A stretch of 64,000 nucleotides of DNA from Labrenzia sp. THAF82 (GTDB lineage Bacteria; Pseudomonadota; Alphaproteobacteria; Rhizobiales; Stappiaceae), in assembly GCF_009363435.1 (NCBI RefSeq), contig NZ_CP045354.1, positions 2,694,501 through 2,758,500 on the forward strand, given 5' to 3'. The notes under the pieces were generated by a model. That model was not told the DNA's origin and made no database searches. It worked only from the letters and a program-made list of their open reading frames with translations. Shown in pieces: positions 8,601 through 16,623 of the stretch. Position 1 is the stretch's first letter, and each line of letters begins with the position of its first letter. Both the position numbers and the translations under genes were made by a program.

Positions 8601-8648
8601 ATTGGCCAATTCTCGAATGTCATTTGTCAGTTTTGAAGGTTGGAAAAA

Positions 8649-9797
8649 ATGATTGGCGACAACAGATCAGCGGTCAAGAAAGCGCTTGAAGTCGTGGAAG
8701 CCGTTGCAGACGGTGATTTCGAGCGCCGCATCCTGAATATTTCCGAAAAAGGCGATGCCGGCAGGCTGCTTCATGCGATCAATCGGTTGATCGACAGGTC
8801 TGACGCTTATGTGCGTGAAACCAAGGCTTCTCTGGAATATGTTTCCGAAAACAAATACTTCCGGCGAATTTCGACCAAAGGCATGACAGGTGCATTCGGT
8901 GTTGCCAGCGAGTCGATCAATATTGCCATGCAGGCCATGGAGGAACGCGTCGGTTCTTTTACCGGGGTGGTGGAGAACTTCGAAACAAAAATGGCAACAG
9001 TGGTTGAATCGGTCACGACGGCTTCGGGCGAGCTTGAAGATAGCGCCAGGTCAATGGATCAGTCCTCTACTTCGATGGACGAGCAAGCAACGGCAGTGGC
9101 ATCGTCTGCCGCCAATGCGTCGTCCAATGTCAGTTCCGTCGCGGCAGCTACCGAGCAGATGACGCAGTCGGTAAGCGAGATCAACCAACAGGTCAGCTAT
9201 TCGGCGCAAATTGCCGGCGAAGCCGTAAATGAGGTGGAGAAAGCCAACCACGATATCAAAATGCTGGCTGAATCTTCCGACAAGATCGGCGAAGTTGTTT
9301 CGCTTATCACCGACATCGCAAATCAGACCAATCTCTTGGCGCTCAATGCGACGATCGAAGCAGCTCGGGCCGGCGAAATGGGCAAAGGCTTTGCCGTTGT
9401 TGCATCCGAAGTCAAGGAACTGGCCAGCGAAACGGCCAAGGCAACGGACGAGATCGGTGCGCAGATCAAGTCCATTCAATCGGCAAGTTCGCAGGCAGTT
9501 GAGTTTATTGGGTCGATCGGTACAACCATTTCCAAAGTCAGCGAAATTGCATCTGCAATCTCTGCGGCAGTTGAAGAGCAGGGCGCTGCGACGGCGGAGA
9601 TCGCTCGTAACATCGAGCAGGCGTCGGCTGGTACGAACGAAGTAAGTTCCAACATCGGCATGATCACCAACATGGCCGGGTCGACGAAAACCGAGGCCAA
9701 TCATGTCTTGCATGCTGCCTCAGGATTGTCGGAGCAGGGTGAGATGCTTCGCCATGAAGTGGACGGTTTTTTGAGCGAGGTGCGTCAGGTCATCTGA
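8649..9797 (+). CDS. Soluble methyl-accepting chemotaxis protein
   Basis: Cytoplasmic chemoreceptor without transmembrane helices. The N-terminal about 100 residues resemble tandem HAMP-like helices ([17 protein letters not shown], then [18 protein letters not shown]). The rest is the long coiled-coil signalling domain, with the conserved hairpin tip around [37 protein letters not shown] (the residue after the first A is N here). No CheR-tethering pentapeptide is seen at the C-terminus. The open frame starts at a TTG at 8640; the ATG at 8649, about 10 bases after AAGG, is preferred. Probably works with the adjacent PAS protein. Confidence 0.88.
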   Translation: MIGDNRSAVKKALEVVEAVADGDFERRILNISEKGDAGRLLHAINRLIDRSDAYVRETKASLEYVSENKYFRRISTKGMTGAFGVASESINIAMQAMEERVGSFTGVVENFETKMATVVESVTTASGELEDSARSMDQSSTSMDEQATAVASSAANASSNVSSVAAATEQMTQSVSEINQQVSYSAQIAGEAVNEVEKANHDIKMLAESSDKIGEVVSLITDIANQTNLLALNATIEAARAGEMGKGFAVVASEVKELASETAKATDEIGAQIKSIQSASSQAVEFIGSIGTTISKVSEIASAISAAVEEQGAATAEIARNIEQASAGTNEVSSNIGMITNMAGSTKTEANHVLHAASGLSEQGEMLRHEVDGFLSEVRQVI

Positions 9798-9993
9798 CGC
9801 GGTCCAGTCTTATCAAGGCATTCAGAACCGCAGATCGGATAAGCAACCGGTTTGCGGTTCTTGCATTCAAGGTGCCTTGTGTGATCGGGCAAGCTCTTTC
9901 GGCAGATGATTTGCCTGGAAACCTTGTTGGTGTGGGCTGGAGCACCCGTGGAACGTTCTGGACAGTTCCCGCCGGGATGCCTATTTCTTTGAG

Positions 9994-11565
9994 ATGACAG
10001 TGCGCGCGCAACGAACGGCAAACGATTATGGTGTCTTGGTGGAGCCGCTCACCGGCGAGGTGACTGCCTGGCGGAACAACGTCGTTCTGGCAAGATCCAC
10101 CAGGGCCCGTGTCATGTATGAAACCCGGCTTCCTCCCGTGGTTTATTTTCCTAAGGACGACATTCGCGCAGATCTGAAACCGGCACCTGATCACCGGACA
10201 TTCTGTCCGCTCAAAGGCACGGCCTCATACAGCGATGTTCAAGTGTCAGGTGAGACGATTGAAAATGGCGCCTGGCATTACCCGACCGCCTTGCCTGAAG
10301 GGCAGGCCGTTGACGGGTTTCATGCGTTCATGCCCGGTGTTGCCTCTCGCATTGAATATGACGGCAAGCAACTGGACACACCCTTTGGGGGCAATATTTC
10401 CGGGCCGATTGTCGATTGGCTGCTGCGCGAGGCATGGACGGCACGGACGGCTGAGGAGCTCATTTCAGCTTTGGGCAAAAAGCTTGTCGAGGACGGTGTC
10501 GCCGTTTGCCGGATGACCGTGTTGATCTGGTCCCTTCATCCGATGATCGCTGGCCAGAATTCGATCTGGCAGCGGGACACGGACGAGGTTACCAGCCGCT
10601 ATCCTTCGTACGAGCTTCTGGAAAGTCCGATTTTCAAGAACAGTCCGCTGCAGCATGTGGCAGACGGGTTGGGCGGCGTGAGGCAGAAACTCGATACCAA
10701 CCCAGACGAATTCAACTTTCCGATCATGGATGATTTGAGAGAGCAGGGTGTTACCGACTATGTCGCGATGCCGTTGCCCTTCTCCGATGGTCGGATCAAC
10801 GTGTTGACGTTGGCCTCTGACCATCCGAATGGTTTTACGACAGCCAATCTGGGATTGATTTTCGAGTGCTCTGCGCTCATCAGCCGCTTGTTTGAGGTCT
10901 TTGCCCTCACGTCGAATGCGACAACGATCCTGGAAACCTATCTTGGCAAGAGAACCGGCGCACGTGTTCTGGGCGGGGAAATTCGCCGTGGCGATGGCGA
11001 AGTTATCGACGCATCGATCCTGTTCTGCGACCTGCGTCATTCGACGCGGCTGGAAACCGAACTCGGGCGCGATGCTTACTTGTCCGAGTTGAACAGGTTC
11101 TTCGAAGTGACGACCGAAATTGTCAACGAGCATGAAGGCGAAGTTCTGAAGTTCATTGGCGATGCGGTTCTTGCTATTTTTCCCGCAGGTGGGGATCGCG
11201 ACAAGGCCTGTCGACAGGCAGTGGCCAGTGCAGATCAGATCGTGCAACGTTTGGCCGTCCCCGAAGAAGACGGCAACGGCATTCCCCTGACATGTGCCAT
11301 CGGCATTGCCTTTGGTGAAGTCACCTATGGAAATGTAGGCTCAAAAGAACGCCTGGACTTCACCGTGATTGGAAGCGCGGCCAACATTGCGGCCCGGCTT
11401 GGCGATCATGGCAAGGTTGTCGGCCATCCCATCATCGCGTCAAAAGATGTTGCCGAGGAGGCCGATTGTGGAGCAACGCCATTGGGCGCTGTTGAATTGC
11501 ACAATGTTGCAGACCCCGTCGAAGCCTTCGCCGTTAGTGTCTGCCCGGCCGAGACTGCTTCGTAG
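9994..11565 (+). CDS. DUF427 domain fused to a class III adenylate/guanylate cyclase
   Basis: A 523-residue protein. Residues about 10-100 match DUF427 (GEVTAWRNNVVLARSTRA, LPPVVYFPKDDI, DHRTFCPLKGTASYSDV, AWHYPTALPEG). A central region (about 130-320) resembles the N-terminal sensor part of many rhizobial cyclases, with WSLHPMIAG. The class III catalytic domain lies at about 345-500: ILFCDLRHSTRLE carries the first metal aspartate, LKFIGDAVLAIFP the second, and DFTVIGSAANIAARL the transition-state residues. It probably makes cAMP from ATP. No transmembrane segment is seen. No clear ribosome binding site precedes the ATG. It converges with the MFS gene 7 bases away. Confidence 0.85.
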   Translation: MTVRAQRTANDYGVLVEPLTGEVTAWRNNVVLARSTRARVMYETRLPPVVYFPKDDIRADLKPAPDHRTFCPLKGTASYSDVQVSGETIENGAWHYPTALPEGQAVDGFHAFMPGVASRIEYDGKQLDTPFGGNISGPIVDWLLREAWTARTAEELISALGKKLVEDGVAVCRMTVLIWSLHPMIAGQNSIWQRDTDEVTSRYPSYELLESPIFKNSPLQHVADGLGGVRQKLDTNPDEFNFPIMDDLREQGVTDYVAMPLPFSDGRINVLTLASDHPNGFTTANLGLIFECSALISRLFEVFALTSNATTILETYLGKRTGARVLGGEIRRGDGEVIDASILFCDLRHSTRLETELGRDAYLSELNRFFEVTTEIVNEHEGEVLKFIGDAVLAIFPAGGDRDKACRQAVASADQIVQRLAVPEEDGNGIPLTCAIGIAFGEVTYGNVGSKERLDFTVIGSAANIAARLGDHGKVVGHPIIASKDVAEEADCGATPLGAVELHNVADPVEAFAVSVCPAETAS

Positions 11566-11572
11566 CTTAAGT

Positions 11573-12736
11573 TTAGTCCAATTTTGGCGTACCGCGTTGG
11601 AGTGTGCGATCAAAGCCTCTCAAATAGGCGAGCCAGAGCAATGGTAGAAAAGCGGCCAGGGCCGCAAGCAGCATCGGCAAGATGCCCTGATTGTTGTCAA
11701 TCAGATGTCCGAATAGGGGTGGACCGATCAGCGTTCCGGACAAAGTAGCGATCAATAGCAACGCCTTTGCTTTGCTTGAAAACTTTTCCGACAAGGCAGC
11801 CATGAATGAGGCGGACAACAGGTTCAAAAACAATTCGAATGCAACAAAACTGAATACAATGAAGATGAAACTCTGTTGAGTTGCGATCAGGATCCCTGAA
11901 GACGCGAGCGCTGCCGAAAAGAGAATTTGAAACCAACTTCCGTGTCGGGTGCCGCGCATGGCAACCCAAAGGATCACGAGTGCAATCGTAGTTTTTGAGA
12001 AGCCTATGGCCAACGACGTATTGTCCAAACTGAGATCGTTGCTCGCTGTGAAATGGGCGGTGTTGGATAAGAAGCCGATTTGCCCGCAAAAGAATAAAAA
12101 CAGCAAAGCCAAGCCAAAGCCGTCCAGTCCTGACAGGTGTCCCTTTGCTGGCGGTGCATTGTTTGCACTATGCGTTGGAACTTTCCGCCAAAGCACCAGA
12201 CCACTTAGAAACACTGCTATCAGGCCCAGCCCGAACAATGTGATCAGAAGTCGGTAGGTCTGATCCGTCTCAAACAGGGGAAAGCAAAGTGCGATCAGGC
12301 CGGAAATAAAAAGTGCGAAAGAAAGCCGCCACGCAAAGGCCTGGAGTTTCATATTGGATTGGGCAGCTGTCATGATGCCGAATTGCATCAGGAAGCCACA
12401 TGCCAGTCCGATCGCGAACCAGCAAAGAGCAAACATGAGAGGCGCGCTCACCCATAGGGACAGGAAAAGCGCTGCAGCATATACGCAAAAGACGAAAGCC
12501 AATGCAGGTCGCGCGAGCATTTCATATCGTATTCTTGCGGCCAGGAACGCGGCTACGATCTGACCCGCCATGATACAACTCACCACGCTTCCTGCTTCGG
12601 CATTCGAAATGGAGCGCGTGGCAAGCAGAGTTGCGATGAGCAAAGGAGCAATATGGAGGGGGATGGATCCAGCCGCAGAAAACAGGGCTGCCCCGACTGT
12701 GCGCCTGGTTTCGGTGGAGTTCACTTTTGCCGACAT
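11573..12736 (-). CDS. Major facilitator superfamily transporter
   Basis: An integral membrane transporter of about 387 residues with around 12 hydrophobic segments. The N-terminal helix begins near GAALFSAAGSIPLHIAPLL, and there is an MFS-like charged cytoplasmic turn after helix 2 (AARIRYEMLARP). Substrate is not predictable from sequence. The open frame starts at a TTG at 12757; the ATG at 12736 is preferred, though neither has a strong ribosome binding site. It is the last gene of the minus-strand cluster with the repeat peptide and the DUF6065-like protein, so export of a peptide-derived product, or import of a related one, is a reasonable inference. Confidence 0.75.
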   Translation of the reverse strand: MSAKVNSTETRRTVGAALFSAAGSIPLHIAPLLIATLLATRSISNAEAGSVVSCIMAGQIVAAFLAARIRYEMLARPALAFVFCVYAAALFLSLWVSAPLMFALCWFAIGLACGFLMQFGIMTAAQSNMKLQAFAWRLSFALFISGLIALCFPLFETDQTYRLLITLFGLGLIAVFLSGLVLWRKVPTHSANNAPPAKGHLSGLDGFGLALLFLFFCGQIGFLSNTAHFTASNDLSLDNTSLAIGFSKTTIALVILWVAMRGTRHGSWFQILFSAALASSGILIATQQSFIFIVFSFVAFELFLNLLSASFMAALSEKFSSKAKALLLIATLSGTLIGPPLFGHLIDNNQGILPMLLAALAAFLPLLWLAYLRGFDRTLQRGTPKLD

Positions 12737-12803
12737 CTGTCGAAGCGAGCTTTGCAAGAGAATGCGTGGCTTGAAGCGAGGCCATTCGACTCAAATTCGC
12801 GTT

Positions 12804-13613
12804 TCATTCCTCAGTGCCTGCCTTCTTGCGACGGCGCGTCGCAGCGCCATATCCACCAGGACGATGACTGTCACGCTGTGTCATGTCGCGAACGGTTCCA
12901 CGAAAACCATTCCAGTCGAAGGGTTGATCGGGTCTGCCGAGAGTTTCCTGAATTTCTGTCTTGAGCGCGGCGTCCTGGTAGCAGGCTCGCTCAATTGGCT
13001 GGACTTGAAACAACGGCTTGAAATGCGGAATGTAGATTTCTTGCCCCGTCGTCAGGAGCTTGATGTTGATGAAAAGCGGACAGGGTTGAAAGAGATCGGT
13101 CTCGACAAGGCCTTCATAGCAGACAAAAGCGCTGCGCGTGTCATAGTTGACCGGAGGTCTGATGAGCGTACTCCAGCCAGCTCGAGAACTGACAAAATAG
13201 CCAGACCAAATCTGAATCGAGCCGGGAACGAAGAGTTCAGATAGATAAGGCGGGTCCAGATCACGCAGGTCCTCAGGAGCATTCTCCTCCCAATGTTGCC
13301 TGAAATCCTCATCCTCGAAGTTGGTTGATTTAACCGGATACCATTGATCGTCTTCGTAAAAGAAGCTCTCTTTTCCATCGAAAAGAAGGTGGATGTCCTT
13401 TGGAGGATAAACATACCATCCAAAGGAGGAAGCTTCCCGCATGGCTTGGCAGTATTGAAAGGCCGCTGCAGGCATGGTGCCTGCTGCGCTCTTTTCCGCT
13501 CGCCGGATATCCGGCGCTGATGCGAAAGCCTTCGTAAAGCGGAGCACTGCCTCGCTTTCTGTTTCCGGGACAGATCCTCCGACAGTGGTGGAAACAGTCA
13601 TGGTTTTGTCCAT
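12804..13613 (-). CDS. DUF6065-like protein, candidate peptide-modifying partner
   Basis: A 269-residue cytoplasmic protein resembling DUF6065 by recollection of its pattern: an early ASSFGWYVYPPKDIHLLFDG segment, FVPGSIQIWSGYF near the middle, WSTLIRPPVNYD, then YEGLVETDLF, PLFINIKLL and PLFQVQPIER. The N-terminal 20 and C-terminal 30 residues (basic, RRRKKAGTEE) look disordered. No signal peptide or membrane segment. Biochemical function of DUF6065 is unknown to me. It starts 20 bases after the repeat-peptide gene, in the same orientation, and is followed by the MFS gene. That context suggests it acts on or with the peptide. Confidence 0.7.
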   Translation of the reverse strand: MDKTMTVSTTVGGSVPETESEAVLRFTKAFASAPDIRRAEKSAAGTMPAAAFQYCQAMREASSFGWYVYPPKDIHLLFDGKESFFYEDDQWYPVKSTNFEDEDFRQHWEENAPEDLRDLDPPYLSELFVPGSIQIWSGYFVSSRAGWSTLIRPPVNYDTRSAFVCYEGLVETDLFQPCPLFINIKLLTTGQEIYIPHFKPLFQVQPIERACYQDAALKTEIQETLGRPDQPFDWNGFRGTVRDMTQRDSHRPGGYGAATRRRKKAGTEE

Positions 13614-13633
13614 TCGCCGGAGGATCCGTTCAA

Positions 13634-13879
13634 TCAGATACGCACAGGTGCGACACCGCCACCCATTGAGCTTCGGGAACTCATTTTGACTTTAACAGGT
13701 GCCAAGCCCCCTCCGATCGATGCCTTTGCAGATGGCTTCACTACAGGCGCGATACCGCCGCCCATGCTGCTGCGCGAAAGCGGTTTGAGAGTAACCGGCG
13801 CGACCCCACCACCCATGGAGGCGGGCGCTGCGGTTTTGACCTTTGTAAGTGGCTTCGTTGTTCTAATTGTCTTGTGCAT
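13634..13879 (-). CDS. 81-residue repeat peptide, candidate multi-core RiPP precursor
   Basis: A short basic protein with four copies of the motif S-[M/I]-G-G-G-[V/I/L]-A-P-V, starting at residues 21, 38, 54 and 71 (period 16-17). The linkers are rich in Lys, Arg, Pro and Ser. The 20-residue N-terminus would be the leader. Glycine codons differ between copies (GGT GGT GGG; GGC GGC GGT; GGA GGG GGC; GGT GGC GGT), so the repeats are kept at the peptide level and are not a recent DNA duplication. AAGGGG lies 7-12 bases before the ATG. No cysteine is present, so any modification would involve Ser, Met, backbone or termini. It heads an apparent operon with the DUF6065-like and MFS genes. Confidence 0.75.
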   Translation of the reverse strand: MHKTIRTTKPLTKVKTAAPASMGGGVAPVTLKPLSRSSMGGGIAPVVKPSAKASIGGGLAPVKVKMSSRSSMGGGVAPVRI

Positions 13880-14157
13880 CAGAGAATTCCCCTTCTGGTA
13901 GCGTCAATTAAAATTTACACTTAACAAAATTAACTATGTTTCCAGCATGAAGTGCTGTCAATGGTTGAATTGTTTTTCGAAAGTGCACGGCTGAATTGTA
14001 GAAGGCAATTCGTGGAGAGCGCTTGATCTGTCAAAGGCGATCGGCGTTGAGAACCGGTTTGAACAGCTCATCAAAGCACCGTTGGCCAACTATCCAGATT
14101 GTATGGAGAGTGATTTCCTGACTGAGACTACAGAATAAAAAAGATCTTTTTTCCGGT

Positions 14158-14439
14158 TCAGCGGACGGTTTTCTCGCCGTGGAAGCCGCCCATTGGTTGG
14201 TTGCGTACCAGAATTACCAAGCCTTGCTTGCTAGGCTCCGCGTCGTTCTGGGCAACACCACCGTAATTTGCGCAGAGTTCTTCGGCGCTTTTGTTTTGGG
14301 TGGGAGTGAACATGGTGATTGCCTGGCAGTCGACACGCCGCAGCTCGCTGTCGGTGATCGACCCACCCGACAAGCTAAAGCCAAGCCCGGCCAGAGCCAG
14401 CGCGAAAGTGGTGGTGGTTGCAAAGCCAAACTTGTTCAT
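14158..14439 (-). CDS. Small secreted or membrane-anchored protein of unknown function
   Basis: A 93-residue protein starting at the ATG at 14439 (MNKFGFATTTT), preceded by GGGG. An N-terminal hydrophobic stretch (about 5-24, FALALAGLGFSLSGG) looks like a signal peptide or anchor. The mature part has two cysteines (DCQAI and LCANYGG) that could form a disulfide. The C-terminus is PMGGFHGEKTVR. The family was not recognised. It lies 278 bases upstream of the repeat-peptide gene in the same orientation, but the gap argues against a shared operon. Confidence 0.55.
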   Translation of the reverse strand: MNKFGFATTTTFALALAGLGFSLSGGSITDSELRRVDCQAITMFTPTQNKSAEELCANYGGVAQNDAEPSKQGLVILVRNQPMGGFHGEKTVR

Positions 14440-14704
14440 AATCCCCGGTCCCATTTCCCGGCCCACCGTTTCGGCAGGCCCTGCGATATGGTCGGAAAAT
14501 GGCGGAACACACCTGTACTCTCACTGAAATCCCCATTCACCTGACGTTCAGCTTAGGTGATTCGCTAACATTTGCCGAACAATCGGCCAAATTTGGCCAA
14601 ATTCGATTCGGGTTTGCGTTGGATAACGTGTGATTTTTCGCGGTTTATCGCCAAACGCGAAGTCGAGCCGACTTAGGTCGGTGGCCCGGGAAGTCTTCAT
14701 TTCC

Positions 14705-15127
14705 CTAGAGCGGAGATTGGATTTTCTTCAAGAGTGCGCGTAGCTGCTCCTGCTCGCTCTTGGAGAGCGGCTCCAGAATGTCTGCAAGCGTGTCGGCAAC
14801 CGCCTGCTGCAGTTCGGCAACCGCTTCCTGGCCCTGGGACGTCAAGGAAAGGACGCTTGCGCGGGCGTCGCTCTGGTCCGGAACTCGGTCGATTAGTCCC
14901 TTGGCTTCCAGAACCTTGACCGCGCGCGTCATTTGCGACTTGTCCCGGTTCATTCGGGCAACCAGTTCATGCAGCCGCACAGGTTCCATCTCGGCCAGTG
15001 TGAGAAGCAGAACACCTCCCGCAGGGCCCAGCTGATGACGATCAAACTCAGATGAGCGTGCATTCAGTGACAGGTGAATGCGGCGCATGAACCGGTCCGT
15101 GAGATTTGCAATTTCGATATCAGGCAT
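14705..15127 (-). CDS. MarR-family transcriptional regulator
   Basis: A 140-residue winged-helix regulator: LAEMEPVRLHELVARMNRDKSQMTRAVKVLEAKGLIDRVPDQSDARASVLSLTSQG is the DNA-binding core, with the wing DQSDAR, and N- and C-terminal helices form the dimer interface. The open frame starts at a GTG at 15151, inside the promoter; the ATG at 15127 lies about 20 bases after the expected transcription start. It is divergent from a small membrane-protein gene, and a perfect inverted repeat sits between them. Confidence 0.88.
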   Translation of the reverse strand: MPDIEIANLTDRFMRRIHLSLNARSSEFDRHQLGPAGGVLLLTLAEMEPVRLHELVARMNRDKSQMTRAVKVLEAKGLIDRVPDQSDARASVLSLTSQGQEAVAELQQAVADTLADILEPLSKSEQEQLRALLKKIQSPL

Positions 15128-15153
15128 ACGTAATTTGTTGACTAAGTCCACTA

Positions 15154-15175
15154 ATTATAGTTGATAATGTCAACT
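15154..15175. promoter_or_regulatory. MarR operator overlapping the marR -10 element
   Basis: AGTTGATAATGTCAACT (15159-15175) is a perfect inverted repeat with 6-base arms and a 5-base centre, the usual size of a MarR site. A perfect minus-strand -10 (TATAAT, 15159-15154) touches it. Binding would repress marR and could also control the divergent gene. Confidence 0.6.
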
Positions 15176-15246
15176 TAATTGAGGGGTTGCCCACAGATGC
15201 CAAGGCGACACATTTGGCTCGGGCTGTTGTTGCAAGGCGTAGGATC

Positions 15247-15696
15247 ATGACTGAGACACAACGAATTTTACTGAAGTTGGCTGCGGTCCTTTGGATCGTC
15301 TGGGGTCTTGTACACGCATTTGCAGGTGTTGTCGTGCTCACCACGGATGCATCTCAAGGATTTGCCGCGATCGCCGATGCGGTTCAATCGGGCCTGTTAC
15401 GTTCCAGTTATCACCCGGCTGTTGAGGGGATACTCAACCAGCATGGCTGGAACCTGCTTTGGTTCGGGTTGGTCACAATTCTTGGATCATGGTTCATATG
15501 GCGTGGCAACCTCACGGCCATCTGGGTCACTGCGCTGGTCGGTGGTATGGCCGACATAGGTTACTTGCTGTTCGTGGACATTCCCGGCTTTGTTCGGTTT
15601 TTCCCCGGCACGCTCATGACGATTGTTTCAGGGTCGGCGGTCCTGTTGAGCTTTTGGGTTTGGATACCGCTGCGGCGAACCGTCAAAGGTGTTTGA
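15247..15696 (+). CDS. Small integral membrane protein, MarR-linked
   Basis: A 149-residue protein with four predicted transmembrane helices (about 10-30, 68-85, 92-110, 118-140). No catalytic motif is recognised; it resembles small DUF-type four-helix membrane proteins. The open frame begins at a TTG at 15187, but the ATG at 15247 (MTETQRILLKLAAVLWIVWG) after GTAGGATC is preferred. Divergent from marR across a MarR-type operator, so probably MarR-regulated. It is followed by a bidirectional terminator shared with grxD. Confidence 0.65.
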   Translation: MTETQRILLKLAAVLWIVWGLVHAFAGVVVLTTDASQGFAAIADAVQSGLLRSSYHPAVEGILNQHGWNLLWFGLVTILGSWFIWRGNLTAIWVTALVGGMADIGYLLFVDIPGFVRFFPGTLMTIVSGSAVLLSFWVWIPLRRTVKGV

Positions 15697-15718
15697 GTAA
15701 GTCAGGGGAAAAACAAAA

Positions 15719-15741
15719 AAGGGACGGAAAATCCGTCCCTT
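15719..15741. terminator. Bidirectional intrinsic terminator
   Basis: Perfect 10-base stem AAGGGACGGA (15719-15728) with TCCGTCCCTT (15732-15741) and a 3-base loop. It is flanked by an A-run on the left, which becomes a U-run for the minus-strand transcript of grxD. It lies between the convergent membrane-protein and grxD genes. Confidence 0.7.
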
Positions 15742-15770
15742 AAGGTCAGTTCATCAGAAACTGATTCAGC

Positions 15771-16106
15771 TTATGCCGTCTGCTGAGTGGTCTCAATACC
15801 CTTGTCGGTGAAGAGGCCTTGCAGTTCCTGGTTCTGGAACATTTCGCGAATGATGTCGCAACCACCAACAAACTCGCCTTTGACGTAGAGCTGCGGAATG
15901 GTCGGCCAATTGGTGAAGTCCTTCACACCCTGACGCAGTTCGTCGTCTTCAAGAACATTGATGCCTTTGTACGGGGCACCGACATAGTCAAGGATCTGAA
16001 CAACCTGGCCGGAAAAACCACATTGCGGAAAATTCGGTGTACCCTTCATGAAGACAACAACATCGTTGGTGTCGACTTCGTTCTTGATCCAATCCTGGAT
16101 GCTCAT
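15771..16106 (-). CDS. grxD: Monothiol glutaredoxin Grx4/GrxD
   Basis: A 111-residue CGFS-type monothiol glutaredoxin that carries or transfers [2Fe-2S] clusters, usually with BolA partners. The CGFS active site begins at C29 (FPQCGFS). The glutathione-binding motifs [19 protein letters not shown] are intact. AAAGGA precedes the ATG. A bolA-like gene lies just upstream in the same orientation, the usual Grx-BolA partnership, with one tiny membrane-protein ORF between them. Confidence 0.95.
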   Translation of the reverse strand: MSIQDWIKNEVDTNDVVVFMKGTPNFPQCGFSGQVVQILDYVGAPYKGINVLEDDELRQGVKDFTNWPTIPQLYVKGEFVGGCDIIREMFQNQELQGLFTDKGIETTQQTA

Positions 16107-16111
16107 ATTCG

Positions 16112-16243
16112 TCAGTCCTTTTGTTTCGCCGGCGCGACCAGTTGACGGCCGGTGCGATAAATCAATCCAGTCACGGCTCTCCAGATACGAACTTCCATGA
16201 TCAGCATCGCCAGAAGAGCGGTTGCGAGAAGAAGCCAGATCAT
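16112..16243 (-). CDS. 43-residue membrane miniprotein between bolA and grxD
   Basis: Starting at the ATG at 16243, with an excellent ribosome binding site GGAG five bases upstream. The product is mostly one transmembrane helix ([17 protein letters not shown]) followed by a basic tail. It ends 5 bases before the grxD start, so it would be co-translated with it. The larger open frame from 16303 has no better start signal. No family was recognised. Confidence 0.45.
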   Translation of the reverse strand: MIWLLLATALLAMLIMEVRIWRAVTGLIYRTGRQLVAPAKQKD

Positions 16244-16345
16244 TCTTTCTCCGTCCACTTTGCCGTCTATCTGTCGTCGACAGGCGGTAAATTCAAGGGG
16301 CAAACCAATTAAGCGGCAATCGTTCCGATCGGTTTGCCATCAAAC

Positions 16346-16579
16346 CTAGTCCGGGGCCTTTGTCTGCAGGGCAAGAGCGTGCAGCGCGCCGCCCATGTTG
16401 CCCTTTAGGGCCTCGTACACCAGTTGATGCTGTTGAACGCGGCTTTTGCCTCTAAACGATTCAGAGACAACATTTGCGGCGTAGTGATCGCCGTCGCCAG
16501 CCAAATCCCGGATCTCAACCTGAGCATCGGGCAATGCCTCTTTGATCAGTGTTTCGATCTCATTTGCGTTCATCGGCAT
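16346..16579 (-). CDS. BolA-family protein
   Basis: A 77-residue BolA/IbaG-type protein with the class II KH-like fold. The segments IETLIKEALPDAQVEIRDLAGDGDHY and QHQLVYEALKGNMGGALHALALQT are characteristic. It lacks the C-terminal extension of long BolA1 proteins. Expected to bind the monothiol glutaredoxin encoded downstream and share an iron-sulfur cluster through a conserved histidine. AAAAGGA precedes the start, and a second in-frame ATG lies two codons later. Confidence 0.9.
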   Translation of the reverse strand: MPMNANEIETLIKEALPDAQVEIRDLAGDGDHYAANVVSESFRGKSRVQQHQLVYEALKGNMGGALHALALQTKAPD

Positions 16580-16623
16580 CGTGCATCAGTCCTTTTGTAT
16601 TGGTTCCTGAAACTCAGGCAATA

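Noticed and set aside
7941..8609. 222-codon minus-strand open frame
   Set aside because: Antisense to the PAS gene, whose motifs are clear; no motif of its own.
13879..14157. Possible link of the 93-residue secreted protein at 14158 to the repeat-peptide cluster
   Set aside because: Same orientation, but the 278-base gap carries no clear operon signal; its C-terminal PMGG resembles the repeat unit only weakly.
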